From Microbacterium sp. LWH13-1.2 (lineage in GTDB: Bacteria; Actinomycetota; Actinomycetes; Actinomycetales; Microbacteriaceae), in the NCBI RefSeq assembly GCF_038397735.1, contig NZ_CP151635.1:558001-622000 (forward strand): 64,000 nucleotides of DNA, given 5' to 3'. Shown in pieces: positions 54,833 to 64,000 of the stretch; within the stretch, counting starts at the first letter, position 1, and each line of letters begins with the position of its first letter. The notes beneath the pieces were generated by a model, which worked only from the letters and a program-made list of their open reading frames with translations, was not told the origin of the DNA and did not search any database. Made by a program: the position numbers and the translations under genes.

Positions 54833-54848
54833 GTAACACCGCCGAAAC
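54833..54848 (+). promoter_or_regulatory. GlnR-type nitrogen box
   Basis: GTAAC-N6-GAAAC exactly matches one GlnR half-pair (gTnAC-n6-GaAAC) and lies 23-38 bases before the predicted transcript start of the ATP-grasp operon. Actinobacterial GlnR often needs two such pairs; only one is clear here, with a second GAAAC at 54858-54862. Nitrogen control is therefore plausible, not proven. Confidence 0.6.
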
Positions 54849-54858
54849 GGTGGCAGGG

Positions 54859-54864
54859 AAACAT
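54859..54864 (+). promoter_or_regulatory. -10-like hexamer of the ATP-grasp operon
   Basis: AAACAT, six bases before ATG 54871. It would give a leaderless transcript with the GlnR-type box over the -35 region. Confidence 0.45.
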
Positions 54865-54870
54865 GCGGTC

Positions 54871-56582
<1,712 letters not shown>

Positions 56583-56589
<7 letters not shown>

Positions 56590-57509
56590 GTCGTATCGCG
56601 GAAGCGCTTTTCTGGATCGGACGATACGTCGAGCGGGCGGACGGCACCGCGCGCATCCTCGACGTGCACCTGCAGCTGCTGCTCGAGGACCCGTGGGTCG
56701 AGGAGGACACCGCCTGCCGTGCGCTGCTCTCGGTCATGGGCACGACCGCCGATGACGACGCGGTGTTGAGCCGCGACGACGTGGTGCGGCTGCTCGCGCT
56801 GGATCGGGATCACTCCGCCTCGATCGCTCATTCGATCGCCTCCGCGAGGGAGAACGCGCGCCGTGCGCGCGAGATCATCTCGACGGATCTCTGGGAGACG
56901 CTCAACGAGTCGAACGCGCGGATGCCGCGACGGATCGCCTCGGACAAGACGCACCCGTTCTTCCGGTGGGTGCGCGATCGGTCGGCGCTCGCCTTCGGGG
57001 TCGTGGACTCGTCGACGAGCAGGGACGAGGCGTGGCACTTCTTCGTGCTCGGCCGCTCGATCGAGCGCGCCGACATGACGGCCCGTCTGCTGGCGACGCG
57101 GTCGCTCACAGAGGCCGGTGGACCCAGCTGGACGACACTGCTGCGCAGCTGCGGCGCATACGAGGCCCACCTGCGCAGTCATCGGGCCGTGCCGACCGGG
57201 GCCTCCGCGGTGGAGTTCCTGCTCGTCGATCGGCTGTTCCCACGGTCGGTGCTCTCCAGCATCCTCCAGGCCGAGGAGTGCCTGCGCGGGATCGATCCGG
57301 CAGGGGCCTTCGGAACCCCGGATCGCGCCCACAGGGTGCTGGGTCGCATGCGATCCGAGTTGGAGTACCGACCGATCGGCGACACCGTGCATCGTCTGTC
57401 CGAGAGCATGGAGGAGGTCCAGGTGGGCATGTCGATGGCGAGTGATGCGATCAGAGAGCGGTACTTCCCGTCGATCGCGATGCCCGTGTGGATCGGAGAG
57501 GCGCTGTGA
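56583..57509 (+). CDS. Alpha-E domain protein (DUF403)
   Basis: 308 residues, all-helical alpha-E family. The N-terminal [28 protein letters not shown] and the middle HFFVLGRSIERADMTARLLATR are conserved landmarks. The domain always travels with the ATP-grasp and transglutaminase partners and is thought to be part of the same peptide-ligase system, but its own chemistry is not established. It starts at GTG 56583 within the end of the ATP-grasp gene and ends overlapping the transglutaminase gene by four bases, so the three are tightly coupled. Confidence 0.93.
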
Positions 57510-58351
57510 GCCGGCTTCGGATCGTGCACCGCACGGGATTCCGCTACGAGCAGCCGGCGACGGCGTCGTACAACGAGGCGCGGATGCTGCCGCACTCGCG
57601 TGACGGGCAGTTCGTGCTGCAGGCGACTCTCGACATCTCGCCGACGGCGACGCAGCACTCGTACGCGGACTACTGGGACACGCGGGTTTCGACCTTCGAA
57701 GTGCTCACCCCGCATCAGGAGCTCTCGGTCACGGCGACCAGCGTGGTCGACGTCCGACCGCTGCCCCAGACGGGGGTCGGCATCGACTGGGATGAGCTCG
57801 CGGCTCGGATCCCGCAGTCGCTCGCGCTCGCCGAGTGCGTGACGCAGACGCCGGCGACCGAGCCGGACGAGGAGATGCACGAGCTCGCGCTGCGGATCGA
57901 GGCCGAGGGGGGCGGAGTCGACGAGACGGCCTTCGAGATCTGCAAGACCGTGGGGGAGGCGATGGAGTATCGGAGCGGCGTGACGGGGGTGAGCTCGACG
58001 GCGCGCGACGCGTGGCCGACGCGCTCGGGTGTCTGTCAGGACATCGCGCATGTCGCGCTCGGAGTGCTCCGGGCGGCGGGGATCCCGGCGCGGTACGTCT
58101 CCGGCTACCTCCACCCCGACCCCACGGCGGCGATCGGGCAGCCGGTGACGGGGGAGTCGCACGCCTGGGTGGAGTGGTACTCCGGCGAGTGGCGCGGCTA
58201 CGATCCGACCAACCTCGTCGAGGTCGGGGAATCGCACGTCTACGTCGGTCACGGCCGCGACTACGCCGATGTCCCCCCTCTTCGGGGTGTGTACGCGGGG
58301 CCCAGTGCATCCGAGCTCTTCGTCTCGGTCGAGATCACTCGCCTGGGATGA
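57506..58351 (+). CDS. Transglutaminase-like family protein
   Basis: 281 residues. An N-terminal beta region (bacterial transglutaminase N domain, RLRIVHRTGFRYEQPATASYNEARM) precedes the catalytic core: Cys in TRSGVCQDIAHV, His in GESHAWVEWY and Asp in RGYDPTN. It may cleave or cross-link the product of the ATP-grasp ligase, acting as a peptidase or amidase. It starts at GTG 57506 with GGAGAG upstream, overlapping the alpha-E stop (GTGA). The polyglutamine tail of the ATP-grasp partner is notable because transglutaminases act on glutamine side chains; this link is speculation. Confidence 0.92.
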   Translation: MSRLRIVHRTGFRYEQPATASYNEARMLPHSRDGQFVLQATLDISPTATQHSYADYWDTRVSTFEVLTPHQELSVTATSVVDVRPLPQTGVGIDWDELAARIPQSLALAECVTQTPATEPDEEMHELALRIEAEGGGVDETAFEICKTVGEAMEYRSGVTGVSSTARDAWPTRSGVCQDIAHVALGVLRAAGIPARYVSGYLHPDPTAAIGQPVTGESHAWVEWYSGEWRGYDPTNLVEVGESHVYVGHGRDYADVPPLRGVYAGPSASELFVSVEITRLG

Positions 58352-58388
58352 TCCGAACGACGTGGACGGACGGCGGGCGGCAGTGGGG

Positions 58389-58394
58389 AAGAAT
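58389..58394 (+). promoter_or_regulatory. -10-like hexamer of the phosphoribosyltransferase gene
   Basis: AAGAAT, six bases from the ATG at 58401. Confidence 0.4.
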
Positions 58395-58400
58395 GAGACG

Positions 58401-58910
58401 ATGACGGATGCTTCGATCGAGCGCGAGACGCTCACCTGGGACGGCTTCGGATCGGCGACGCGAGACCTCGCGCGCAGCATCCTCGACAGCGGCTTCATGC
58501 CCGAGGTCGTCGTGGCGATCGCCCGAGGAGGCCTGCTGCCCGCCGGCGCGATCGCCTATGGCCTGGGTGCGAAGAACTGCGGCGCGATCAACGTCGAGTT
58601 CTACACCGGCATCGGGACGGTTCTGGATGCACCCGAGGTGCTGCCGCCCGAGCTCGACATGGCGTATCTCGACGGGCGGCGCGTGCTGCTCGTCGACGAC
58701 GTCGCCGACTCGGGGCGCACCCTCGCGCTGGCCGTGCAGCTGCTGAAGGACAAGGGCGCCGATGTGCGCTCGGTCACGATCTACACGAAGCCCTCGACGA
58801 TCATCCAGCCCGACTACGCCTGGAAGGACACGGATCTCTGGATCGACTTCCCGTGGTCGTTCCAGGGCACCGTCCGCGAAGAGGACCTCGGGCTCGCGCC
58901 GAGCGCCTGA
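58401..58910 (+). CDS. Phosphoribosyltransferase (Gpt/xanthine type)
   Basis: 169 residues. The PRPP-binding motif VLLVDDVADSGRTLALA and an early AIARGGLLPAGAIAYGL define the type I PRTase fold. The length and the aromatic C-terminal WIDFPWSFQ resemble xanthine-guanine phosphoribosyltransferases, which salvage purine bases. The base preference is not certain. It stands alone after the transglutaminase gene; the next gene is convergent with a seven-base gap. Confidence 0.88.
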   Translation: MTDASIERETLTWDGFGSATRDLARSILDSGFMPEVVVAIARGGLLPAGAIAYGLGAKNCGAINVEFYTGIGTVLDAPEVLPPELDMAYLDGRRVLLVDDVADSGRTLALAVQLLKDKGADVRSVTIYTKPSTIIQPDYAWKDTDLWIDFPWSFQGTVREEDLGLAPSA

Positions 58911-58917
58911 CCTCGCC

Positions 58918-60441
58918 TCACCCTCGCAGCAGTGCGCGCAGCGTCTGGATCGTGTCGGCACCGGACGGCGTCTTGTCGGCTCGGTAGGCCTTCACGCGGG
59001 CGAAGCGCAGGGCGATGCCGCCGGGGTAGCGGGGCGATCGCTGCACGCCGTCGATGGCGATCTCGACCACGAACTCGGGGCGCAGGAACACCGTGCTCTG
59101 GGTGCGCCTCGTCTCGAGTGGTGGAAAGTTCTCGGTCTGCCAGCGCAGAAGTTCGTCGGTGAGTCCCTTGAAGGTCTTGCCGACCATGACGAACCCGCCC
59201 GGCTCGCCGAACTCTCCGTCGGGATCGAGCGCGCCGAGGTGGAGATTCGACAGCCACCCCTGGCGACGACCCGAACCCCACTCGGCGGCGAGAACGACGA
59301 GGTCGTACGTCAGCACGGGCTTGACCTTCACCCAGGACTTGCCGCGGCGCCCGGCAGAATAAGGAGCGTCGATGCCCTTGACGAGCACTCCCTCGTGCCC
59401 GGCCGCCAGAGCATCACGCGACAGCTGCTCGGCGGCTGCGGGATCGTCGGTCACGATGCCCGGCATGCGCCACTCGCCGACAGTCTTCTCGAGTTCGGCC
59501 AGGCGGGTCGAGAGCGGCTCGTCGAGCAGGTCGCGCCCGTCGACGTGCAGCACGTCGAAGAACCAGGGGCGCAGCACGAGATCGCGCGAGACGTCGGCTC
59601 CGAAGCGCGACATGGTCTCCTGGAACGGGCGGGGGCCGCCGTCCTCGTCGAGCGAGAGCGTCTCGCCGTCGAGGATCAGGTCGTGAGCGGGGAGGCTTCG
59701 CACGATCTCCACGATCTCGGGCACACGGTGCGTGATGTCGGCGAGGCTGCGGGTGTAGACGCTCACGGCGTCGCCGCTGCGGTGCACCTGGATGCGCGCT
59801 CCATCGAGCTTGTATTCGACCGAGGCGCGGCCCGTGACCTCGAGCGCAGCGGTCGGGGTGGCGGCCGTCGAGGCGAGCATCGGGAGCACCGGGCGCCCGA
59901 CCTGCAGGCCGACGGCCTCGAGCTCCGACGCGGTGCCGGCGAGGGCGAGCACGGCGGTCGCGCCCAGGTCGCCGGACAGCATCGCGGCACGGCGCACGCT
60001 GGCGACGGGACGGTCCGCAGCCTTCGCGATCGCGTCGAGCAGCACGCCGGACAGCGCACCCGTTCGGAGCTCGCCGAGCATCGCGCGCGACAGGAAGTCC
60101 CACTCGGTCGAGGTGGCCCGGGAAGCGAGCGCCGTGAGGAGCCCGGTGCGCGTCGCCGCCGACCCCGAACCCGAGGCGGCGACCAACTCGTCGAACGCCG
60201 CATCGATGTCGCCGATCGACAGTGACGACTCATCGGCGTGCTGTACGTCGAGGGCAGTGATGCCGCGCCAGCCCACGCCGAGGCGCCCCTGGCGAGGTGT
60301 CGCGAGAAGCAGGCCGACCAGGGCGGGGACGTCGTTCGCGCCGGCGCGCGCGAGCAGCTGCGACAGCGCATCGATCTTGGCGAGCCGCGACGAGGTCGCG
60401 GTGACGGTGTCTGCGGTGGTGACGAGCTCCGAGAGCAACAT
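58918..60441 (-). CDS. ligB: ATP-dependent DNA ligase (LigB-type)
   Basis: 507 residues, exactly the size of mycobacterial LigB. N-terminal ligase domain (about 1-175), adenylation domain with the AMP-binding Lys211 in EYKLDGARIQVH and the motifs LDGETLSLDEDGG, HEGVLVKG and WVKVKP, then an OB-fold with VGKTFKGLTDELLRWQ. It seals nicks with ATP, as a second ligase beside the essential NAD-dependent LigA (not in this window), in repair. ATG 60441 has minus-strand GAGACT six bases upstream. Confidence 0.94.
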   Translation of the reverse strand: MLLSELVTTADTVTATSSRLAKIDALSQLLARAGANDVPALVGLLLATPRQGRLGVGWRGITALDVQHADESSLSIGDIDAAFDELVAASGSGSAATRTGLLTALASRATSTEWDFLSRAMLGELRTGALSGVLLDAIAKAADRPVASVRRAAMLSGDLGATAVLALAGTASELEAVGLQVGRPVLPMLASTAATPTAALEVTGRASVEYKLDGARIQVHRSGDAVSVYTRSLADITHRVPEIVEIVRSLPAHDLILDGETLSLDEDGGPRPFQETMSRFGADVSRDLVLRPWFFDVLHVDGRDLLDEPLSTRLAELEKTVGEWRMPGIVTDDPAAAEQLSRDALAAGHEGVLVKGIDAPYSAGRRGKSWVKVKPVLTYDLVVLAAEWGSGRRQGWLSNLHLGALDPDGEFGEPGGFVMVGKTFKGLTDELLRWQTENFPPLETRRTQSTVFLRPEFVVEIAIDGVQRSPRYPGGIALRFARVKAYRADKTPSGADTIQTLRALLRG

Positions 60442-60447
60442 GGATGC

Positions 60448-60453
60448 AGTCTC
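60448..60453 (-). promoter_or_regulatory. -10-like hexamer of the DNA ligase gene
   Basis: Minus-strand GAGACT, six bases from ATG 60441; same hexamer as before the DUF6882 gene. Confidence 0.4.
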
Positions 60454-60518
60454 GCACCGGCATGCGACATCGGCGACTGCCTTGCTTTCGCCCGACCTGC
60501 CGCACTATGCGAATGGGG

Positions 60519-61289
60519 TCAGCGCCCGCGGAACTCCGGCGTGCGCTTCTCCTGGAACGCCGCGAACCCCTCGCGGTAGTCGTCGGTGTCGCAGAGCGCG
60601 GCCTGCGCGGCGTTCTCGACCTCGACCGAGTCCCACAGCGCGAGCCGCTCGTCGCGGATCCGGGTGACCAGCTGCTTGCTCGCGAGGAAGGCGGCGGTGG
60701 CTCCGTGTGCTGCGGTCGCTGCGGCATCGGTCGTCGTCTGCAGCACCTCGTCGTCGGGCAGGACGCGTGAGAACAGCCCCGACGCCACAGCCTCGGCGCC
60801 GCTCATCAGTCGACCCGTATAGATGAGGTCGAGCGTCTTGTGCGCGCCGAGCCGCTCGACGAAGAGCGCATGGCCTCCGGAGTCGAGCGTGGCGCCCAGC
60901 GCGGCGAACGGCGACCCGATCTTCGCCGACTCCGCGACGTAGACGACGTCGGTGGCGATCAGGAGTCCGAGTCCGACGCCCAGGCAGGCACCGTGCGCGA
61001 CCGCGAAGGTCGGCGCGGGGAAGCGCGACATCCTCTGCAGCAGGGGCGTGACGAGGCCGCCGAGATAGCCCATCACGTCATCGTCGCGCGGGTCCACCGC
61101 CGAGATGTCGCGGCCGGCGCAGAAAGCCCGGCCCTCGCCGCGCAGCACGAGCGCGCGCACGCCGGCGGCATCCGCCTCGTCGTACGCGCGTCCGAGCTCG
61201 CGGACCGCCTGCTCGTCGAGCGCGTTCAGCTTCGCCGGCGCGTTCAGGACGACCGTCGCGACGTCGTCGTCGATGGTGAGATCGATCAT
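60519..61289 (-). CDS. Enoyl-CoA hydratase/isomerase of phenylacetate catabolism
   Basis: 256 residues. Crotonase fold with the oxyanion-hole motif GRAFCAGRDIS, HGACLGVGLGLLIATD and FAALGATLDSGGHALFVERLG carrying the active-site region. It lies ten bases after paaE in the paa operon, so it is most likely the ring-1,2-epoxyphenylacetyl-CoA isomerase (PaaG) or the hydratase (PaaF). Sequence by eye does not separate them. It is the last gene before the DNA ligase gene, with 77 bases between. Confidence 0.88.
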   Translation of the reverse strand: MIDLTIDDDVATVVLNAPAKLNALDEQAVRELGRAYDEADAAGVRALVLRGEGRAFCAGRDISAVDPRDDDVMGYLGGLVTPLLQRMSRFPAPTFAVAHGACLGVGLGLLIATDVVYVAESAKIGSPFAALGATLDSGGHALFVERLGAHKTLDLIYTGRLMSGAEAVASGLFSRVLPDDEVLQTTTDAAATAAHGATAAFLASKQLVTRIRDERLALWDSVEVENAAQAALCDTDDYREGFAAFQEKRTPEFRGR

Positions 61290-61299
61290 CGGATGCTCC

Positions 61300-62478
61300 T
61301 CAGACGTCGTAGTCGACCACGACGCGGTCGCTCGTCGGGTGGGACTGACAGGTCAGCACGTAGCCGCGGTCGAGCTCGTCGGGCTCGAGGGCGTAGTTCT
61401 CCGTCATCGTCACGCTGCCCTCGAGGACTCGTGCGCGACAGGTGCCGCAGACGCCGCCCGCGCATGCGAACGGGGCATCGGGGCGCACCCGCAGTGCGGC
61501 GTTCAGCACGGACTCGTGAGCGTCGACCGGACTCTCGACGGTCGAGGAGACGCCGTCGAGGTTGACCTCGATGCGGATCGTCTTCTCGCCGGCGCGCACC
61601 TCGACCGGGCGGGCCGTGCGCACCGGTTCGTCGCCGGTCGTGAAGAGCTCGAACCGGATGTGATCCCGTGACACACCCACGTCGGCGAGCACCTCTCGGC
61701 ACAGATCCACGAGCGAGAGCGGCCCGCAGAGGAACCATTCGTCGACGTCGGTCGGGTCGATCAGCATCCGCAGGATCGTCCGCAGCTTCTCCTCGTCGAT
61801 CCGCCCCGACAGCACCGGTGCCGTGCGCTGCTCGCGGGAGAGCACATGGTGCAGCGTCAGGCGAGTCGGGTATCGGTCCTTCAGATCGGCGAGGTCCTCG
61901 AGGAACATCACGTCGAGTGTCGAGCGGTTCGTGTACAGAAGCGTGAAACGCGAGGTGTCGGAGCGCGTCAGCACGGTGTGCGCGAGAGCCATGAGCGGTG
62001 TGATGCCCGAGCCTGCGGCGATGCCGACGACATGGCGCTGATCGAGGTCATCCAGGCCCGAGGTGAACGTGCCCTGCGGACTCATCACGTCGATCTCGAA
62101 GCCCGGGTGCAGGCCGGTCTGCGCCCAGGTGGAGAAGAGCCCGCCCTCGTCGCGCTTCACGGCGATGCTCAGCCGGGTCGGCATCCCGGCCGCGATCTGC
62201 TCGTCCGTGCGATGCTCTGGGGCCCGACAGAGAGAGTACGACCGGCGCACCTCGGCGCCCTCGAGCGTGGTGCGCAGCGCCACGTACTGGCCGGGCAGGT
62301 GGTCGTAGTCGTCGGCGAGCTCGGCGGGGACGGTGAAGGTCACCTCGACCGAGTCCTCGGTGAGCGGCCGTACCTCTTCGACGGCCAGCGTATGGAAGCG
62401 TGCCCGCTTCTTCGTCGTCGACGCGGAACGGTGTGCGGCGGTCGAAGGAGCGATACCGGGGGACGCGAACAGCGACAT
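61300..62478 (-). CDS. paaE: Phenylacetyl-CoA epoxidase reductase subunit
   Basis: 392 residues. An FAD/NADPH reductase module (RRSYSLCRAPEHR, GIAAGSGITPLMALA, LLYTNRS) is followed by a plant-type 2Fe-2S ferredoxin domain with Cys ligands in CAGGVCGTC and LTCQSHP. It moves electrons from NADPH to the PaaA di-iron site. It starts at ATG 62478, sharing one base with the paaD stop (TGATG). The longer open frame upstream is not this protein. Confidence 0.94.
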   Translation of the reverse strand: MSLFASPGIAPSTAAHRSASTTKKRARFHTLAVEEVRPLTEDSVEVTFTVPAELADDYDHLPGQYVALRTTLEGAEVRRSYSLCRAPEHRTDEQIAAGMPTRLSIAVKRDEGGLFSTWAQTGLHPGFEIDVMSPQGTFTSGLDDLDQRHVVGIAAGSGITPLMALAHTVLTRSDTSRFTLLYTNRSTLDVMFLEDLADLKDRYPTRLTLHHVLSREQRTAPVLSGRIDEEKLRTILRMLIDPTDVDEWFLCGPLSLVDLCREVLADVGVSRDHIRFELFTTGDEPVRTARPVEVRAGEKTIRIEVNLDGVSSTVESPVDAHESVLNAALRVRPDAPFACAGGVCGTCRARVLEGSVTMTENYALEPDELDRGYVLTCQSHPTSDRVVVDYDV

Positions 62479-63029
62479 CAGTGCACCTTGAAGTGGTCGA
62501 AGGGCTCGAGGCAGGCGCGGCATTCGAACAGCGCCTTGCACGAGGTGGAACCGAAACGCGAGACCTCGCGGGTGTCGAGCGATCCGCATCGGGGGCAGCG
62601 CACGCTGATCGCGAGGCGGATCGGGCCGGATGAGATCGCCGAGCGTCCGGAAGGCGGGGCGATGCCGTACTGCGACAGCTTCTGTCTGCCGGCATCCGAC
62701 ATCCAGTCCGTCGTCCACGCGGGGGAGAGCACGAGTCGCACTTCGACGTTCTCGTAGCCGGCCAAGGTCAGGGCCAGGATGACGTCGTCGCGGATCGTGT
62801 CCATCGCCGGGCATCCGCTGTAGGTCGGGGTGATGTCGACCGTGACCGTGTCGCCGTCGACCGCGACGGCGCGGAGTACACCGAGATCCTCGATCGTGAG
62901 CACCGGCACCTCGGGGTCGGCCACGGCCGCGGCGATCCGCCAGGCCGTCGCCTGGTCGGTCTCGGAGAGGTCGGCGCGTTTCCTCTCGGTGCGCTCGCTC
63001 AACGACCTGCGGTCCTCAGCAGTCACCAT
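62478..63029 (-). CDS. paaD: PaaD, 1,2-phenylacetyl-CoA epoxidase maturation factor
   Basis: 183 residues. The MIP18/DUF59 domain (PEVPVLTIEDLGVLRAVAVDGD, YSGCPAMDTI) is followed by a zinc-ribbon-like C-terminus with RCPRCGS and ALFECRACLEPF. PaaD is thought to help load Fe-S or the metal centre of the epoxidase. The start is ATG 63029 (or GTG 63026), seven bases inside the end of paaC. Confidence 0.93.
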   Translation of the reverse strand: MVTAEDRRSLSERTERKRADLSETDQATAWRIAAAVADPEVPVLTIEDLGVLRAVAVDGDTVTVDITPTYSGCPAMDTIRDDVILALTLAGYENVEVRLVLSPAWTTDWMSDAGRQKLSQYGIAPPSGRSAISSGPIRLAISVRCPRCGSLDTREVSRFGSTSCKALFECRACLEPFDHFKVH

Positions 63030-63865
63030 GATGCTCCCGGATGGCGCCTGGCGAGCACCTGCATCTCGGCGAGCAGATGGCCGAGCGGCGTCGCGTGAGC
63101 GCCGCGCCGTCCGCCTGCCGAGGATGCCGAGACGACAGGCGTCTCGAGCTCCGCCTCGGCGAGCACGGTGTCGACGACCGCGTCGAAACCGGGGCGCAGC
63201 GTCGACGGTCGCACAGCGGCGTCGCCGAGTCGATCGATCAGGGGCTCGTCGCGGAAGAGCTCGTCGACGTAGGGCCAGACGTCGCCCAGCGCGCGGACGA
63301 TACGCCGCCTCGACTCGTCGGTGCCGCCGGCCAGGCGAAGCACCCACTGCACCGCGTGGTCACGGTGGTAGTCGACCTCTTTGAGCGACTTCTCGGCGAT
63401 CGCCGCGAAGGTCGGGTCGGTGCTCTCCCGCAGGGCGGAGTAGAGCTCGAACATGTAGGTCGACACGATGAACTGACGCGCGATCGTCTGAGCGAAGTCG
63501 CCGTTGGGCTGCTCGACGATCCACGCGCTGCGGAAGTCGGGCTCATCGCGGAAGTACGCGAGGTCGTCTTCGGAGCGGCCGTCGTACGATCCTGCGAAGT
63601 GCAGCAACGAGCGGGCATGCCCGAGCAGGTCGAGGGCGATGTTGCCGAGTGCGACGTCCTCTTCGAGCTCCGGTGCGCGGGCGATCCACTCGCCGAGCTG
63701 CTGAGAGAGGATCAGCGCGTCGTCGCCGAGCCAGAGCGCGTATTCGGCGATGTCGGCGGATGCCGCGGCGGAGCCGTCTCCGGTGAGCTCCTCGCTCAGC
63801 CGCAGCGCGTCGACCGAGACATCGCCGTGCACGTCGCCGTGAATGTCCGCATGGATATCGTTCAC
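63023..63865 (-). CDS. paaC: Phenylacetyl-CoA epoxidase structural subunit
   Basis: 280 residues, all-helical PaaC family (di-iron carboxylate protein relative without the metal site). Seen: DIAEYALWLGDDALILSQQLGEW, NIALDLLGHARSLLHFAGSYDG, MFELYSALRESTDPTFAAIAEK and VDYHRDHAVQWVLRLAGGTDES. It forms a stable complex with PaaA. The GTG start at 63865 overlaps the paaB stop by four bases. The His-Asp-rich first 20 residues are unusual for the family. Confidence 0.94.
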   Translation of the reverse strand: MNDIHADIHGDVHGDVSVDALRLSEELTGDGSAAASADIAEYALWLGDDALILSQQLGEWIARAPELEEDVALGNIALDLLGHARSLLHFAGSYDGRSEDDLAYFRDEPDFRSAWIVEQPNGDFAQTIARQFIVSTYMFELYSALRESTDPTFAAIAEKSLKEVDYHRDHAVQWVLRLAGGTDESRRRIVRALGDVWPYVDELFRDEPLIDRLGDAAVRPSTLRPGFDAVVDTVLAEAELETPVVSASSAGGRRGAHATPLGHLLAEMQVLARRHPGASW

Positions 63866-64000
63866 AGGTGCGGCACCCCTTCGGAGGCCGTGTAGTACAC
63901 GGCGTGCCGGTAGTTCTTACCGGCGGGGCTCTCGAAGTAGGCGCCCTTGGCATCGGGGTCGCTCGTCGTGATCGCGTCCGCGGGAACGGCCCAGATCGAG
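63862..64000 (-). CDS. paaB: Phenylacetyl-CoA epoxidase subunit B (5' truncated)
   Basis: Only the C-terminal 45 residues are inside the window; the gene runs off the right end. The visible part (SDPDAKGAYFESPAGKNYRHAVYYT) matches the end of PaaB, the small subunit of the ring-epoxidising complex. It comes directly before paaC in the operon, so paaA is expected just outside the window. Confidence 0.9.
   Translation of the reverse strand, partial: SIWAVPADAITTSDPDAKGAYFESPAGKNYRHAVYYTASEGVPHL

Overview
The window is high-GC, densely packed actinobacterial chromosome and looks most like Microbacterium or a close Microbacteriaceae relative. The signs are a monomeric NADP isocitrate dehydrogenase, ROK, LacI, FCD-type GntR and IclR regulators, short gaps with four-base start/stop overlaps, and many starts with no Shine-Dalgarno but a -10 hexamer six bases upstream. 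The genus is an inference from gene style. I see no tRNA, rRNA, insertion sequence, prophage or CRISPR array. Both window ends cut a gene: an ABC exporter on the left and paaB on the right.

1-9.9 kb: the end of an ABC exporter and a coiled-coil membrane protein, then a minus-strand sugar operon under a LacI regulator (binding protein, two permeases, GH31 alpha-xylosidase, GH1 beta-glucosidase). The enzyme pair suggests uptake of xyloglucan-type alpha-xylosyl-glucosides. Two matching LacI-type operators lie before the binding-protein gene and before lacI. 10-14.6 kb: a GNAT acetyltransferase, icd and an L,D-transpeptidase.

14.7-30 kb: amino-sugar and D-amino-acid salvage. It holds RidA, a D-serine-dehydratase-like PLP enzyme, a 1,084-residue fusion of an N-acyl-D-amino-acid deacylase with a GH20 hexosaminidase, a ROK repressor with a 25-bp dyad at its start, a ROK kinase and NagB. 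NagA and a second GH20 lie further on. Between them are a Nudix hydrolase, an FAD oxidase, a DUF2568-type membrane protein and an ECF sigma factor fused to a zinc-finger anti-sigma-like segment, membrane segments and a proline-rich tail.

30-35 kb: glyA and folD behind a ZTP (pfl) riboswitch, then small membrane and hypothetical proteins and an MFS exporter. 35-46 kb: aromatic catabolism. A homoprotocatechuate meta-cleavage operon (hpaI, hpaH, hpaD, hpaE, gntR and a FAH-RraA fusion) is divergent from an MHS-type aromatic acid transporter. It is followed by IclR and a 3-hydroxybenzoate 4-monooxygenase-like flavoprotein separated by tandem IclR-type operators.

46-54.7 kb: an ABC-2 exporter with a DesK/DesR-like two-component pair, an unrecognised cysteine-rich protein, a VOC protein, a Nudix hydrolase, a PhzF protein and a ThDP enzyme. 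54.8-58.4 kb: a three-gene amidoligase-type cluster (circularly permuted ATP-grasp, alpha-E, transglutaminase); the ATP-grasp protein ends in 22 glutamines and its promoter has a GlnR-like box. 58.4-64 kb: a phosphoribosyltransferase, an ATP-dependent DNA ligase, and the phenylacetyl-CoA epoxidase operon (paaB, paaC, paaD, paaE and an enoyl-CoA hydratase), running off the right end.
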